From assembly GCF_900104045.1 (NCBI RefSeq), contig NZ_FNIN01000001.1, forward strand, positions 310,001-374,000: 64,000 nucleotides of DNA. Reading direction: 5' to 3'. The stretch comes from Desulfonauticus submarinus (GTDB lineage Bacteria > Desulfobacterota > Desulfovibrionia > Desulfovibrionales > Desulfonatronovibrionaceae). This document shows, in pieces, positions 18,592 to 27,626 of the stretch. How positions within the stretch are numbered: the stretch's first letter is position 1; every line of letters begins with the position of its first letter. The notes below the pieces were generated by a model. The model was not told the DNA's origin, did no database searches, and saw only the letters and a program-made list of their open reading frames with translations. A program made the position numbers and the translations under genes.

Positions 18592-19092
18592 TTACAAAAT
18601 TATTTTCTTAAACTCAACATCATTAAATACAACTTCTTCACTTTCCTTAACTAAAACCCAAAGATAATGCCGAGATTTTAAGGTATGAATAAAATTTTTA
18701 ACAAAGTCAAACTCTTCTCTTGTTGGATATTCTAAAAAAATAATTTTAGAATCTACGCTAAGGGCCCGTAAAAGCATACTTTTAAATAATTCAACTCCAG
18801 TTAATTTTTCCTTTCTCTTCCACAAAATATCCTCTAATTGTAATTTATCTATAAAAGTCTTAAATTTCTTATAACAGGACTTTAAAGATATATTATTTTT
18901 ATACATCAATGGTAAAAAAATATTTTCCAGCATCTCTAAGTTAGATAAAAATGGAACTTTTTTACTAATAATACCTATATCAGCTGGATGAATAGAAAAA
19001 AATTCAAACAAATATCTTTCTAGATTTTTATTTTTCAAAATAATAATTAAGTCTTCGTCTTCTTTTTTTAAAATATTAGTTAAATTTTTCAT
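18592..19092 (-). CDS. degenerate MlaF-like ABC ATPase lacking nucleotide-binding motifs
   Basis: 166 residues; normal MlaF has about 260. Order and spacing follow an ABC ATPase: the strand before Walker A (LIIILKNKNLERYL, residues 15-28, where GxxGxGKS/T should be), the post-Q-loop helix (SNLEMLENIFLPL, 50-62), the signature region (LTGVELFK, 97-104, instead of LSGGxxxR), Walker B (IIFLEYP, 117-123, instead of hhhhDEP) and the switch region (VLVKES, no His). All catalytic residues are missing, yet the frame is open and lies tightly between mlaE and mlaD. It is probably a non-hydrolysing structural relative, not fresh decay. See findings. Confidence 0.75.
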   Translation of the reverse strand: MKNLTNILKKEDEDLIIILKNKNLERYLFEFFSIHPADIGIISKKVPFLSNLEMLENIFLPLMYKNNISLKSCYKKFKTFIDKLQLEDILWKRKEKLTGVELFKSMLLRALSVDSKIIFLEYPTREEFDFVKNFIHTLKSRHYLWVLVKESEEVVFNDVEFKKIIL

Positions 19093-19093
19093 A

Positions 19094-19873
19094 TCAAATC
19101 AAATAAAATAGTATTTCAATTAAAATTATCGCAGTAACAATACTCATCATACCATTAATTAAATTAATAGGGACCTCTGTAATGGAATTAGTAACCGATA
19201 TCCCTTTTTGAATAGATATCAATGAAAGAATTAAACCAAAAATTGATGACTTTAAGACAGTAATAAATAAATCCTTAAATCCTAAAAAATTTGTTATTTG
19301 ATAAATATAATTTTCATAATTAATTTCATGTAAAAAACCCAAGGTCAAATATCCACCTATCAAAGAAATAATTATAAAATAAAAATTTAACATTACCGAG
19401 CTAATAAAAAAAGCTAAAATTCTTGGTAAAAACAAATATTCTACTATTGGAATATCAAAAAAAACCAAAGTATCTATTTCATTATACAGCTTCATAACAG
19501 ATAACTCTGAAATAACTGCTGTAGAAGACCTTACTAAAATAATAATAGAAACAATTAATGGGCTAATTTCATAAAATATAACTTTAACTATAAATTCTCC
19601 TATCCTATCATAACTATTTAAACTAATTAAAAGTTCTAAAATATAATTAACAATAATACTACCTAATAATAAAGCTGACACTAAAATAGGGAAAAAACTT
19701 TGTACTGCTGTGAAATATAATTGTCTAATAAATACTCTAAAAATAGCCCTATTAAATATTTTAAAACTAAAAAGAGATGGAAGAACAGATAAAAATATAT
19801 TTAATGACTGAATATAAGTAGTAAATCTGTCAGTAAAAACCTTTCCTAAAAAATATATTATTCTATGAAACAT
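19094..19873 (-). CDS. mlaE: MlaE-type ABC transporter permease
   Basis: 259 residues with about five membrane segments, including the MlaE stretches RVFIRQLYFTAVQS and EISPLIVSIIILVRSSTAVISELSVMKLYNEIDTL, the latter the coupling region that normally touches the ATPase. Mla transporters move phospholipids between the inner and outer membranes. It starts five bases after mnmG. The neighbouring ATPase-like protein is degenerate, so a working ATPase would have to come from another locus. Confidence 0.88.
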   Translation of the reverse strand: MFHRIIYFLGKVFTDRFTTYIQSLNIFLSVLPSLFSFKIFNRAIFRVFIRQLYFTAVQSFFPILVSALLLGSIIVNYILELLISLNSYDRIGEFIVKVIFYEISPLIVSIIILVRSSTAVISELSVMKLYNEIDTLVFFDIPIVEYLFLPRILAFFISSVMLNFYFIIISLIGGYLTLGFLHEINYENYIYQITNFLGFKDLFITVLKSSIFGLILSLISIQKGISVTNSITEVPINLINGMMSIVTAIILIEILFYLI

Positions 19874-19878
19874 TTTGA

Positions 19879-21765
19879 TTAAATAAAGTTACATTTTTTC
19901 AAATAAATTTCTAAACATTGGATAGCGGCTGGAGTGATACCAGAAATTCTACTTGCCTGTCCCAAGTTAAACGGTTTTATCTTTTCCAATTTTTCTACAA
20001 TTTCTTTAGAAAGTCCAGGTACTTTTTTATAATCTATATCTGGAGGCAATTTAATATTTTCTAAATTTTTAAAAGCAGCTACTAATTCTTCTTGTCTTTG
20101 TAAGTATCCTTCATATTTTATCATTATCTCAACTTCTTCTTTTACTTCCGAAGAAAACTCTGCGATTTGCTCACAAAAAATTTTTAAAGAATCAATAGTT
20201 ATCTGAGGCTGTTTTAAAATATCAGCAAGTTTCACCTTTTTTTTCGGTAAAGCTGCCTTTATATCTTTCAATTTAACAATTGTATTTTTATCTGGCTTTA
20301 TCTCATATTCAATTAAAACTTTTTTTAATTTACTAATCTGGTCCATTTTTTTGGAAAATTGTTCCCATTTCGTATCATCTATTAAACCTAATTTTCTACC
20401 TATAGGAGTTAATCTTTGATCAGCATTATCTTCTCTTAAAAGCAGTCTATATTCAGCTCTTGAAGTAAACATCCTATACGGTTCTTCAGTGCCTTTTGTA
20501 ACCAAATCGTCAACTAAAACTGCCATATATGCTTCATTTCTAGCTAAAATAAAATTTTTTTCTCCTCTAACTTTACAAAATACATTCAAAGCAGCCCAAA
20601 GCCCCTGAGCTGCTGCTTCTTCATAACCAGAGGTACCATTAATTTGACCAGCACAAAACAATCCTGAAATATGTTTGGATTCTAATGTAGGTTTTAATTG
20701 AGTGGGGAAAATAAAATCATATTCTATTCCATAGCCTGGTCTAACAATTACAGCGTGCTCCAAGCCTGGAATAGTTTTCAACATCTTTTTTTGAATATCT
20801 AAAGGCAAGCTTGTAGGAATCCCATTAGGATAAACCTCGGGGCTGTCCAAACCCTCTGGTTCTACAAAAATTTGATGGCGTTCTTTATCAGGAAACCGCA
20901 CTATTTTATCTTCTATAGAAGGACAATATCTTGCCCCTATCCCTTTTATTATTCCTTGAAAAAGAGGAGAACGATCAAATCCTTCTTTTATTACTTCATG
21001 GGTTTGTTCATTAGTGTAGGTAATATAACAAGGCAATTGAGGCAAAAACTTACATTTATAATAAAAGCTAAAGGGTTTAATATCCTTATCACCTTCTTGA
21101 ATTTCTAATTTACTAAAATCTATACTATCTTTTAATAACCTAGGAACTGTACCTGTTTTTAATCTTCCTAACTTTAAACCTAATTTTTTTAAACTTAAAG
21201 AAAGCCCCTTACTGGCAGGATCACCAAATCTTCCTCCAGAATAATTATTAAGTCCTATATGAATTAATCCTTGAAGAAAAGTTCCTGTAGTTAAAAGTAC
21301 ATTTTTCGCTAGAATAACTTCATCAATTAAAGTCCTTACCCCACAAATTTTATTATCTTTTGTTAAAAGCTCTTCAACACAACCTTCTCGCACCCACAAA
21401 TTTTTCTGAGCAAAAATATCCCTTTGAACAACATTCAGATAAACTTTACGATCAATTTGAGCTCTTGTGGAGCGAACAGCAGGCCCCTTTCTAGTATTTA
21501 ACACTCTAAATTGAATAGCTGATTCATCTGCCCACTTTCCCATAACCCCACCCAAGGCATCGATTTCCTTTACCATATGCCCCTTTGCCAACCCTCCAAT
21601 AGCAGGATTACAAGAAAGATGACCTATTCTATCTATATTAATCGTAAGAAGAAGAGTTTTTAATCCAAGACGACTTGCAGCCATAGCAGCTTCACAACCT
21701 GCATGGCCAGCTCCTACCACAATAAGATCATATATTTCTGGCGGATTCTCTTTTAAACAAGACAT
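19879..21765 (-). CDS. mnmG: tRNA uridine-5-carboxymethylaminomethyl modification enzyme MnmG (GidA)
   Basis: 628 residues, full length. FAD-binding [18 protein letters not shown] near residue 17, the [20 protein letters not shown] stretch near 48, [13 protein letters not shown] near 275 and the C-terminal helical domain ending in [15 protein letters not shown] are all present. With MnmE it makes the wobble-uridine modification of several tRNAs. It heads the long minus-strand string running to dapA; mnmE is not in the window. Confidence 0.97.
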   Translation of the reverse strand: MSCLKENPPEIYDLIVVGAGHAGCEAAMAASRLGLKTLLLTINIDRIGHLSCNPAIGGLAKGHMVKEIDALGGVMGKWADESAIQFRVLNTRKGPAVRSTRAQIDRKVYLNVVQRDIFAQKNLWVREGCVEELLTKDNKICGVRTLIDEVILAKNVLLTTGTFLQGLIHIGLNNYSGGRFGDPASKGLSLSLKKLGLKLGRLKTGTVPRLLKDSIDFSKLEIQEGDKDIKPFSFYYKCKFLPQLPCYITYTNEQTHEVIKEGFDRSPLFQGIIKGIGARYCPSIEDKIVRFPDKERHQIFVEPEGLDSPEVYPNGIPTSLPLDIQKKMLKTIPGLEHAVIVRPGYGIEYDFIFPTQLKPTLESKHISGLFCAGQINGTSGYEEAAAQGLWAALNVFCKVRGEKNFILARNEAYMAVLVDDLVTKGTEEPYRMFTSRAEYRLLLREDNADQRLTPIGRKLGLIDDTKWEQFSKKMDQISKLKKVLIEYEIKPDKNTIVKLKDIKAALPKKKVKLADILKQPQITIDSLKIFCEQIAEFSSEVKEEVEIMIKYEGYLQRQEELVAAFKNLENIKLPPDIDYKKVPGLSKEIVEKLEKIKPFNLGQASRISGITPAAIQCLEIYLKKCNFI

Positions 21766-21786
21766 GTAAAGGATTATTGAACAATT

Positions 21787-22992
21787 TTAGTCAAAAAGCA
21801 AGTTGAACATCACTTTAGCGTCATTAAGAGTATTGTTAATAGAAGAGCATTCATTTGGCTGATGGGCAAACCCCATCAAAGAAGACCAGACTGCTGTGGG
21901 ATAACCTTTACGTCTTAGAATAGCAGCTACAGTTCCACCACCTATACCCATTACTTTTGCTTCTTTTTCCAAAACAACTTTAATAGCATTTTTTAATTTT
22001 GTAACTATTTGACTATCCTCTGAAGTAGGTGGAGCTGCTTGTTCTTTCATTACTACTTCATATTTAATAGTAACACCATATTTTTTTTCTATTTTTAAAC
22101 CAATGGATTTAATATGCTCAAAAATATCTTCTAAATCATATTGAGGCAACACCCTGGCATCTAAATAAAACACATCTCTACCAGGAATAGTATTAATGTT
22201 TTCTACATTTGCCTCTTTTTTAGTAGGATTAAAAGTAGAAACAGGTGGAGAAAATAAGGTATCCTTTAAATTAAAAATATCACCTAAATTTGAAAGTTCT
22301 ATAATAAACTCAGAAGCAGCAATTAAAGAATTAATTCCTAGCTGAGGCATTGAGGCATGACACTGCTTACCTAATACCTCTATTTTTAACCAAAACATGC
22401 TTTTTTCAGAAATCTCAATCTCAACACCTTGAGGAGATCCGTGATCTGGGACTAAATACAAATCATCTTTAGCAAACAAATGACTATGATTATCTACTAA
22501 AAATTTAAGCCCATAATTACTTCCAGTCTCCTCATCAGAAACAAATATTAGCCCAAGAGATAAATCAGGAACTATTTTTTGGTCTATTAAAGCCTTTAAA
22601 CTTAAAAGCGACGATACAATAGCCTGCTGATTATCTTCTACGCCCCTTCCATAAATCAAATCATCTTCTACTTTTAATTTATACGGATCACTTTTCCATA
22701 AGGCAAGATCACCTTCTGGGACTACATCTAAATGAGAAATAATCCATAAAGTAGTTTTCTTTTTTCCTTTATATCGAACTACCAAGTTAGGGCGAAATCC
22801 AATCTCTACCCTATTATCTGGGGCATTATAAAAAGTCGGCTCAAGATCCAACTTTTTTAAATAATCAGCCAAAAAATTAGCCTTCTCATATTCTCCTTGT
22901 CCGCCATTTTCAGGACCTAAGGCAACTCTTTTAACCAATTCTTTTTGAAGAAAAATTACTTCATTTCTATAAGAGTTAATTATCTTGTCCAT
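21787..22992 (-). CDS. M20 family metallopeptidase / amidohydrolase
   Basis: 401 residues. Zinc-site motifs of the M20 family are visible: SHLDVVPEG near residue 87, GRGVEDNQQA near 115, the Glu pair in DEETGSNYG near 152, DHGSPQG near 182, and the C-terminal His in GFAHQPNECSS near 380. Relatives are succinyl-diaminopimelate desuccinylase and dipeptidases; the substrate cannot be fixed from sequence. It stands alone between mnmG and the PxxKW gene. Confidence 0.85.
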   Translation of the reverse strand: MDKIINSYRNEVIFLQKELVKRVALGPENGGQGEYEKANFLADYLKKLDLEPTFYNAPDNRVEIGFRPNLVVRYKGKKKTTLWIISHLDVVPEGDLALWKSDPYKLKVEDDLIYGRGVEDNQQAIVSSLLSLKALIDQKIVPDLSLGLIFVSDEETGSNYGLKFLVDNHSHLFAKDDLYLVPDHGSPQGVEIEISEKSMFWLKIEVLGKQCHASMPQLGINSLIAASEFIIELSNLGDIFNLKDTLFSPPVSTFNPTKKEANVENINTIPGRDVFYLDARVLPQYDLEDIFEHIKSIGLKIEKKYGVTIKYEVVMKEQAAPPTSEDSQIVTKLKNAIKVVLEKEAKVMGIGGGTVAAILRRKGYPTAVWSSLMGFAHQPNECSSINNTLNDAKVMFNLLFD

Positions 22993-23014
22993 TGTTACAA
23001 TCTTAAAACATTAA

Positions 23015-23041
23015 AGGCTAGAACCTTTAAGATTCTAGCCT
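23015..23041 (-). terminator. hairpin after the PxxKW gene
   Basis: Perfect 9-bp stem (AGGCTAGAA with TTCTAGCCT) and 9-base loop between the PxxKW protein gene and the M20 gene. The downstream side on the minus strand is T-rich but interrupted. A likely terminator of the hesB-PxxKW transcript. Confidence 0.6.
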
Positions 23042-23074
23042 AAAATTAACATTAAAATCAATTAATAAAAAAAT

Positions 23075-23362
23075 CTATCTCCCTCTAGCTGCTCTCTTAG
23101 AAGCTTTTAAAGGATTAACTTTAACCTTTCCTTCATTATCTACAACAGCCTTTACATGAGTAGCAAAATTGCAAGCCTTATGAGCCCATTTTATAGCAGG
23201 CTCAGGATAACTTAAGCAATACTTTTCACCATTAAACTCTTTAATTCTTTCACATCCTTCACATTGTTCTACTACAGGATAACAACGCCCGCCCTTATAA
23301 GAACATCCATTTTCCGTCATAAAAGCACACTCATATCCTGGCCTAATAGTAGTACATTTCAT
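23075..23362 (-). CDS. PxxKW family cysteine-rich protein
   Basis: 95 residues from ATG 23362, which has GGGAGG nine bases upstream; a TTG at 23368 is less likely. Eight Cys are spread as CxxxxxxxxC, C, C, CxxC and others, followed by the naming motif PEPAIKW. The spacing of Cys suggests metal or Fe-S binding. The function is unknown. It is 30 bases after the HesB-type selenoprotein gene and probably in one transcript with it. Confidence 0.85.
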   Translation of the reverse strand: MKCTTIRPGYECAFMTENGCSYKGGRCYPVVEQCEGCERIKEFNGEKYCLSYPEPAIKWAHKACNFATHVKAVVDNEGKVKVNPLKASKRAARGR

Positions 23363-23392
23363 TAGCAATTCCTCCCTAATAAAAAAGAAAGT

Positions 23393-23698
23393 TTATCCGC
23401 AAGATGTACAAGAACTGCAGCCTCCAGAAGCATCCATCGGAAGCTTAGAGCGAACAATAAAACCCATCTCGTTTAAATCCACAGTGATCGGAGCTGCACT
23501 ATCAAATAAACTTTCTTCTACCAAAAAGGTAAATCCATCTACATCAAAGACCTTATCATTTTCTCTTTGCTCATCCAGAGCAAGTGCCAAACGTGGCCCA
23601 CCTCAGCCAGCAGCCATATAAACCCTTATAGGTGACTTTTCTTGTTCTGCAAAATAACGTTCCAATTGGGTCTTTGCCCTTTCTGTCAAACTAAACAT
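23393..23698 (-). CDS. HesB/IscA-like selenoprotein, UGA read as selenocysteine at codon 32
   Basis: 101 residues from ATG 23698 (GGGAGG eight bases upstream) to the stop at 23393, with one in-frame TGA at 23605-23603. The first 31 residues (MFSLTERAKTQLERYF...) and the part after the TGA (GGPRLALALDEQREND) join without shift into an A-type Fe-S carrier-like domain; related proteins have Cys where the TGA stands (AAGCGGPRLALAL type). The C-terminus GGCSSCTSCG supplies the other Cys ligands. HesB-like selenoproteins are a known family in deltaproteobacteria. A textbook SECIS-type hairpin follows the UGA. It likely carries or senses an Fe-S cluster; the exact role is unknown. Confidence 0.93.
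23567..23583 (-). promoter_or_regulatory. SECIS-like hairpin in the HesB-type selenoprotein gene
   Basis: Minus-strand UUGCUC-UGGAU-GAGCAA: a perfect 6-bp stem with a 5-base loop containing GG, starting 19 bases after the UGA. This is the usual position and form for bacterial SECIS elements bound by SelB. Confidence 0.85.
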
Positions 23699-23729
23699 AC
23701 CAAAACCTCCCAAAAAATTAAGGTCTAAC

Positions 23730-23758
23730 TATCTAAGCCCTGTTTTTACTTTTGTCAA
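23730..23758 (-). promoter_or_regulatory. likely sigma-70 promoter of the hesB-PxxKW pair
   Basis: Minus strand TTGACA at 23758-23753, a 17-base spacer, then TAGATA at 23735-23730 as a weak -10 box, 32 bases before the start codon. The -35 box is perfect; the -10 box is poor. Confidence 0.5.
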
Positions 23759-23840
23759 TTTTTTAATATTAAAACTTAAATTCAAAATTCCTCAAAATAA
23801 TTACTTGAAATAAAACAAAAAAGTGATAAAATTATTTTCT

Positions 23841-25325
23841 ATGAAATATAAGTCGCTACTTTTTTTTCTTGTGATATTATTATTTCTCTTTAACTCTATA
23901 GCTATTCCCCAATATATTCCGCGTCTTTTTTTTAAAAAGAAAATATCTTTTAAAAATGAATATATTGAATATAAAGTTAAAAAAGGAGAGTGGCTATATA
24001 AAATTTTAAGAAGCTATAATATTCCTGAGAATCAGCTTCCTTTGGTTGTTAAAATAATTAAAAAATTAAATCCTCATATCAAAGACCTATCTAATCTAGA
24101 AGCTAATCAAATTTTGCGAATTCCTAAAATTTATACTAAATACAAAACACTAAATTATCTAAAAAAATATAAATACAAACCAAAAACTTATAGAGTAAGA
24201 AAAGGAGATAATGTTGTTAAAATACTAAGAAATATATCAGGAGTACCTACTAAATTAATTTTTAATGAATACCTAACAATTTTTAGGTTACTTAATCCTA
24301 CTGTAGATGTAAACAATATCCAAACAGGTACTAAAGTAAAAGTACCTATACCACTACACCCTGTCAAAAATTTTTATCCAGGCGCACTAAAACCAATAAA
24401 AACACAAAAAAACAACAAATTCTTAACCAAAAAAAGAAATAGATCAAAAAATAAAATACATTCCCCTAAAAAAACATTTACAAATTCAATAGATCCTAAA
24501 AAAACTTTAATCACTATTCTTCAGAATCTGGGATTTGGAGTAGCGCCTGGCTTAAAAGCCTATTTTCCTCAAGCAGACGGTAGTTGGTTAGAGATTGATT
24601 TAACTAAAAATATTCTTCTTACTCTAACCTCGCATAAAAAAGTTCTCTTAAGTTTAGAAGATTACTTCCAAGAAGGTTTAAAATATCCTTTTAAAGTCAT
24701 TAAAGTATCTTCATGGAATCCAAGTGAAATACTTTTACAATTAAACAAAAATTATCCTTCGTTAGTAAAACTGTGGCCTAAAAACCAAACTTTTATTTTT
24801 AACAATACCAATTTTTCAACAGAGATAAAAGCAGACTTTGTAGTTAAAATAAAAAACAAAATCTTTACCATTATATTTTTAGATAAAAAGGCCTCTACAG
24901 ATAATATGAATATTGTATATAGCTTTCTAAAAAATATAGGAGTAAATGTTCTATATCTAAAGAATGATGATATAAAACAAACTATAGAAAAAATAAAATG
25001 TAAACTAATTAATCCAAAACTAATTTATGTTCCAACTATAGTGGAAAAAGATATATTAAAGTTTATTAAAAAGAAATATATTCCTAAACAAAAACATAAA
25101 AATATATTGAGTTATCTTAGAAAAAATAAAATTATCGTAAAGAAAAGAATTGGATTTTATATTTTTAGAGATAAAGATAAATTTATCAAACTATATTCTT
25201 ATCTTATAGTAATAAGAGATAAATTCTCATCTAAAAATAAATCAATTTATATATATAGAGGAAATAATCCTTATATTTCAACTTTATTACATTTAAATGG
25301 ATATAAAGTATATATCTTACAATAA
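23841..25325 (+). CDS. exported LysM-domain protein
   Basis: About 494 residues. An N-terminal hydrophobic segment (LLFFLVILLFLFNSIAIP) may be a signal peptide or anchor. Two LysM-like repeats follow: one around YKVKKGEWLYKILRSYNIP to NQILRIPKI and one around YRVRKGDNVVKILRNIS to TKVKVPIPL, both with the usual xxVKxGDxLxxI pattern; they should bind peptidoglycan. Residues about 215-494 are an unrecognised, Lys- and Ile-rich domain. Start may instead be the GTG at 23823; neither has a good ribosome binding site. It diverges from the hesB-like gene and is followed by a small unknown gene. Confidence 0.75.
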   Translation: MKYKSLLFFLVILLFLFNSIAIPQYIPRLFFKKKISFKNEYIEYKVKKGEWLYKILRSYNIPENQLPLVVKIIKKLNPHIKDLSNLEANQILRIPKIYTKYKTLNYLKKYKYKPKTYRVRKGDNVVKILRNISGVPTKLIFNEYLTIFRLLNPTVDVNNIQTGTKVKVPIPLHPVKNFYPGALKPIKTQKNNKFLTKKRNRSKNKIHSPKKTFTNSIDPKKTLITILQNLGFGVAPGLKAYFPQADGSWLEIDLTKNILLTLTSHKKVLLSLEDYFQEGLKYPFKVIKVSSWNPSEILLQLNKNYPSLVKLWPKNQTFIFNNTNFSTEIKADFVVKIKNKIFTIIFLDKKASTDNMNIVYSFLKNIGVNVLYLKNDDIKQTIEKIKCKLINPKLIYVPTIVEKDILKFIKKKYIPKQKHKNILSYLRKNKIIVKKRIGFYIFRDKDKFIKLYSYLIVIRDKFSSKNKSIYIYRGNNPYISTLLHLNGYKVYILQ

Positions 25326-25334
25326 ATATAATTT

Positions 25335-25667
25335 ATGAACTCTTACTTATATAAAATTTATGGCTTTTTTGAAGATGATTCTAATATAATAGATAAAATA
25401 CAACATACTTTAAGTAATTTAAATATTTTTGAAGTTGAAAAATCTCAGGATACAAGAATTGACTTTTTTTATTGGGGAAATTGTTTTGTCGATTTAGATT
25501 CATTAATAGAAGATTTAAAAAAATATTTTACTCCACATACCTATGGTCAGATAGACTTCATTGACTTTGATGAATGGAAAATGAAAAGAATCGAAATAAA
25601 AAAAGGAAATGTGTTAGCTAAACCCATACCTTTAAATAAAAGCTGGGATCCTTATACTCTATCCTAG
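25335..25667 (+). CDS. small protein of unknown function
   Basis: 110 residues, soluble, acidic in the first half, no signal peptide. Aromatic-rich patches (IDFFYWGNCFVDLDSLIEDL, HTYGQIDFIDFDEWKMKR). I do not recognise the family. It starts nine bases after the LysM gene, so the two are probably co-transcribed. It ends five bases before the hisA stop, on the opposite strand. Confidence 0.6.
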   Translation: MNSYLYKIYGFFEDDSNIIDKIQHTLSNLNIFEVEKSQDTRIDFFYWGNCFVDLDSLIEDLKKYFTPHTYGQIDFIDFDEWKMKRIEIKKGNVLAKPIPLNKSWDPYTLS

Positions 25668-25672
25668 TAAAA

Positions 25673-26404
25673 TCAACTTTGAGCCGCAATCCAATTAAGA
25701 GCTTCTTGAAGATTTAATGTTTTTTCATAAATAGCTCTGCCTGTTATAACGCCTTCTAGACCTAATTTAGTAAATGGATAAAGTTTTTTTATATCATCTA
25801 AATTCGAAACTCCTCCTGCTATTAACACAGGCATATTAGAAAGTTTCAGAACTTCTTCTAAAGCTTGTAAATTAACACCTTTCTGCATCCCATCTCTAGA
25901 GATATCCGTATAAACAATAAAACCTGTTTTTATCTTATTTAACCAAGGGATTACATCATAAATAGTTTTATTAATGTCTTCTACCCATCCTTTAATTTTT
26001 AAATATCCATTTTTGGCATCAAGAGAAACTCCTATTTTTTGTTTAAAACTTTCTACTAATTTTTCAAATAAATGAGGAGATTGTAAAGCCATGGTGCCAA
26101 TAATTAAACGCTCAACCCCTGCTTCTAAATAATATTTAGCCACAGTTAAAGATCTTATACCTCCACCTAATTGGACAGGGATACTTACTTTAGTACAAAT
26201 TTTTTCTATTAATTTTAAATTCTTAGGCTCTCCTTCAAACGCTCCGTCTAAATCTATAACATGTAACCACTTAGCTCCCTGATTCTGCCAAAAAACTGCA
26301 GCCTCTACAGGATCTTCAAAATAAGTGGTCTGCTTATCTGCCTCTCCCTGTTTTAACCTAACACACTTGCCACCTTTTATATCAATTGCTGGAAAAATTA
26401 TCAT
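25673..26404 (-). CDS. hisA: HisA, phosphoribosylformimino-AICAR-phosphate isomerase
   Basis: 243 residues, a TIM barrel that isomerises ProFAR in histidine synthesis. The first catalytic Asp is in FPAIDIKGGKCVRLKQG and the second in VYTDISRDGMQKGVN near residue 130; the phosphate-binding LIAGGVSNLDDI is near 193. Its start overlaps the stop of the lipoprotein gene upstream (ATGA), which in turn is coupled to hisB. Confidence 0.95.
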   Translation of the reverse strand: MIIFPAIDIKGGKCVRLKQGEADKQTTYFEDPVEAAVFWQNQGAKWLHVIDLDGAFEGEPKNLKLIEKICTKVSIPVQLGGGIRSLTVAKYYLEAGVERLIIGTMALQSPHLFEKLVESFKQKIGVSLDAKNGYLKIKGWVEDINKTIYDVIPWLNKIKTGFIVYTDISRDGMQKGVNLQALEEVLKLSNMPVLIAGGVSNLDDIKKLYPFTKLGLEGVITGRAIYEKTLNLQEALNWIAAQS

Positions 26405-27018
26405 AAACCTATTTCTCCTAACCCTACTTTAAGGCCCTCTAAAAACAATTCTTTAGCTGTTATCCATTTGCCTTTTCTAGCAAAAAACTTACCTAAGCTT
26501 AACAAGTTCTCACTTAAAGAAACTTGAGCTTCGTCAAAATGGAATCTATAAACTAATTTCTTTTTTTTAATATCAAATAAAAATAAATCAAAAACAACGT
26601 GAGCAGGCCTTTTTACTCCATATTCTCCACCTTCTCTCTTTTGATATTTATAGATATAGGGAATAAGCAAAAAATCAGTCGGGACACATTGCCCTACTTT
26701 AATCCAATACTGAAAAATTGATTTTTTCTTAGAAAATTTTATTAGTTCAATACACTGTTTGGTAATTTCTGCTCTTATAAATTTAACTTTTCTTTTTTCT
26801 AATGTTTGAAAAATTAATAAATCAAGTTCTTTTAATACATTTGTATTGATATTCTTATCTGATTCTATATATCCAGCTAACATATCCCAACCATAACGAG
26901 GATGAAAACACGGAGCTACAGCTAAAACAACTTTTTCTTCTTTTGGAAAAGAAAAATAGGTATTCTTACTTGCACAAGAAAATAAAAAAAGAAATAAAAC
27001 AAAAACAACTTTTTTCAA
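26401..27018 (-). CDS. putative lipoprotein of unknown function between hisB and hisA
   Basis: 205 residues. Signal peptide with lipobox LFLFSCAS, Cys at residue 15. The rest is a soluble domain (VVLAVAPCFHPRYGWDMLAGYIE; DFLLIPYIYKYQKREGGEYG; VVFDLFLFDIKKKKLVYRF) with the alternating strand pattern of small lipoproteins that sense or assemble envelope parts, but no family could be named. It overlaps both hisB and hisA by ATGA, so it is translated with two cytoplasmic histidine enzymes, an odd partnership. See findings. Confidence 0.75.
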   Translation of the reverse strand: MKKVVFVLFLFLFSCASKNTYFSFPKEEKVVLAVAPCFHPRYGWDMLAGYIESDKNINTNVLKELDLLIFQTLEKRKVKFIRAEITKQCIELIKFSKKKSIFQYWIKVGQCVPTDFLLIPYIYKYQKREGGEYGVKRPAHVVFDLFLFDIKKKKLVYRFHFDEAQVSLSENLLSLGKFFARKGKWITAKELFLEGLKVGLGEIGL

Positions 27019-27602
27019 TCTAACACACCCTTTGTGCTATTTTGAATAGAATACTTTACTTGTAAAGCATGTTGCAAAGCCAATCCTAAAGCTTTAAAAC
27101 TTGCCTCTAAAAGATGATGACCATTTGTTCCATATTTCCAAAGCATATGTAAATTAAATTTGCCACTAAAACTCAAACTTTTAAAAAATTCTCTAAAAAC
27201 GTCTTTTTCTTCACCAAATACTATTGAGGGAATATTTTCATATCCCTTGGCTACAAAATAAGGACGTCCGGAGATATCTACAACAACTTCTACTAAAGCC
27301 TCATCCATTGGAACTTTAACATCTGCAATTCTGACAATACCTATTCTTTCTCCCCATCCTTTACATAAAGCCTGTCCAAGACAAATTCCAATATCTTCAA
27401 TAGTATGATGAGAATCTACCTCTAAATCACCTCGTGCTTTTAACTCCAAATCAAACTTAGCCCAGAAAGTTAATAACTCTAACATATGGTTTAAATATCC
27501 CAATTGGGTATCAATAGTCGCTTTTCCACTTCCATCAATGTTTAAAAAAAGTTCTATGCTTGTTTCTTTTGTCTCTCTTTTAATTTTTGCACTTCTCATC
27601 AT
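27015..27602 (-). CDS. hisB: imidazoleglycerol-phosphate dehydratase
   Basis: 195 residues, the dehydratase-only form. The metal-binding motifs are visible: LGYLNHMLELL near residue 40, DSHHTIEDIGICLG near 65, and the second-half HMLWKYGTNGHHLLEASFKA near 150. Sixth step of histidine synthesis. The gene ends by coupling into the lipoprotein gene and starts 24 bases after tatC. Other his genes are not in the window. Confidence 0.96.
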   Translation of the reverse strand: MMRSAKIKRETKETSIELFLNIDGSGKATIDTQLGYLNHMLELLTFWAKFDLELKARGDLEVDSHHTIEDIGICLGQALCKGWGERIGIVRIADVKVPMDEALVEVVVDISGRPYFVAKGYENIPSIVFGEEKDVFREFFKSLSFSGKFNLHMLWKYGTNGHHLLEASFKALGLALQHALQVKYSIQNSTKGVLD

Positions 27603-27626
27603 TTCTTCTTCCTTAATATAACTTCT

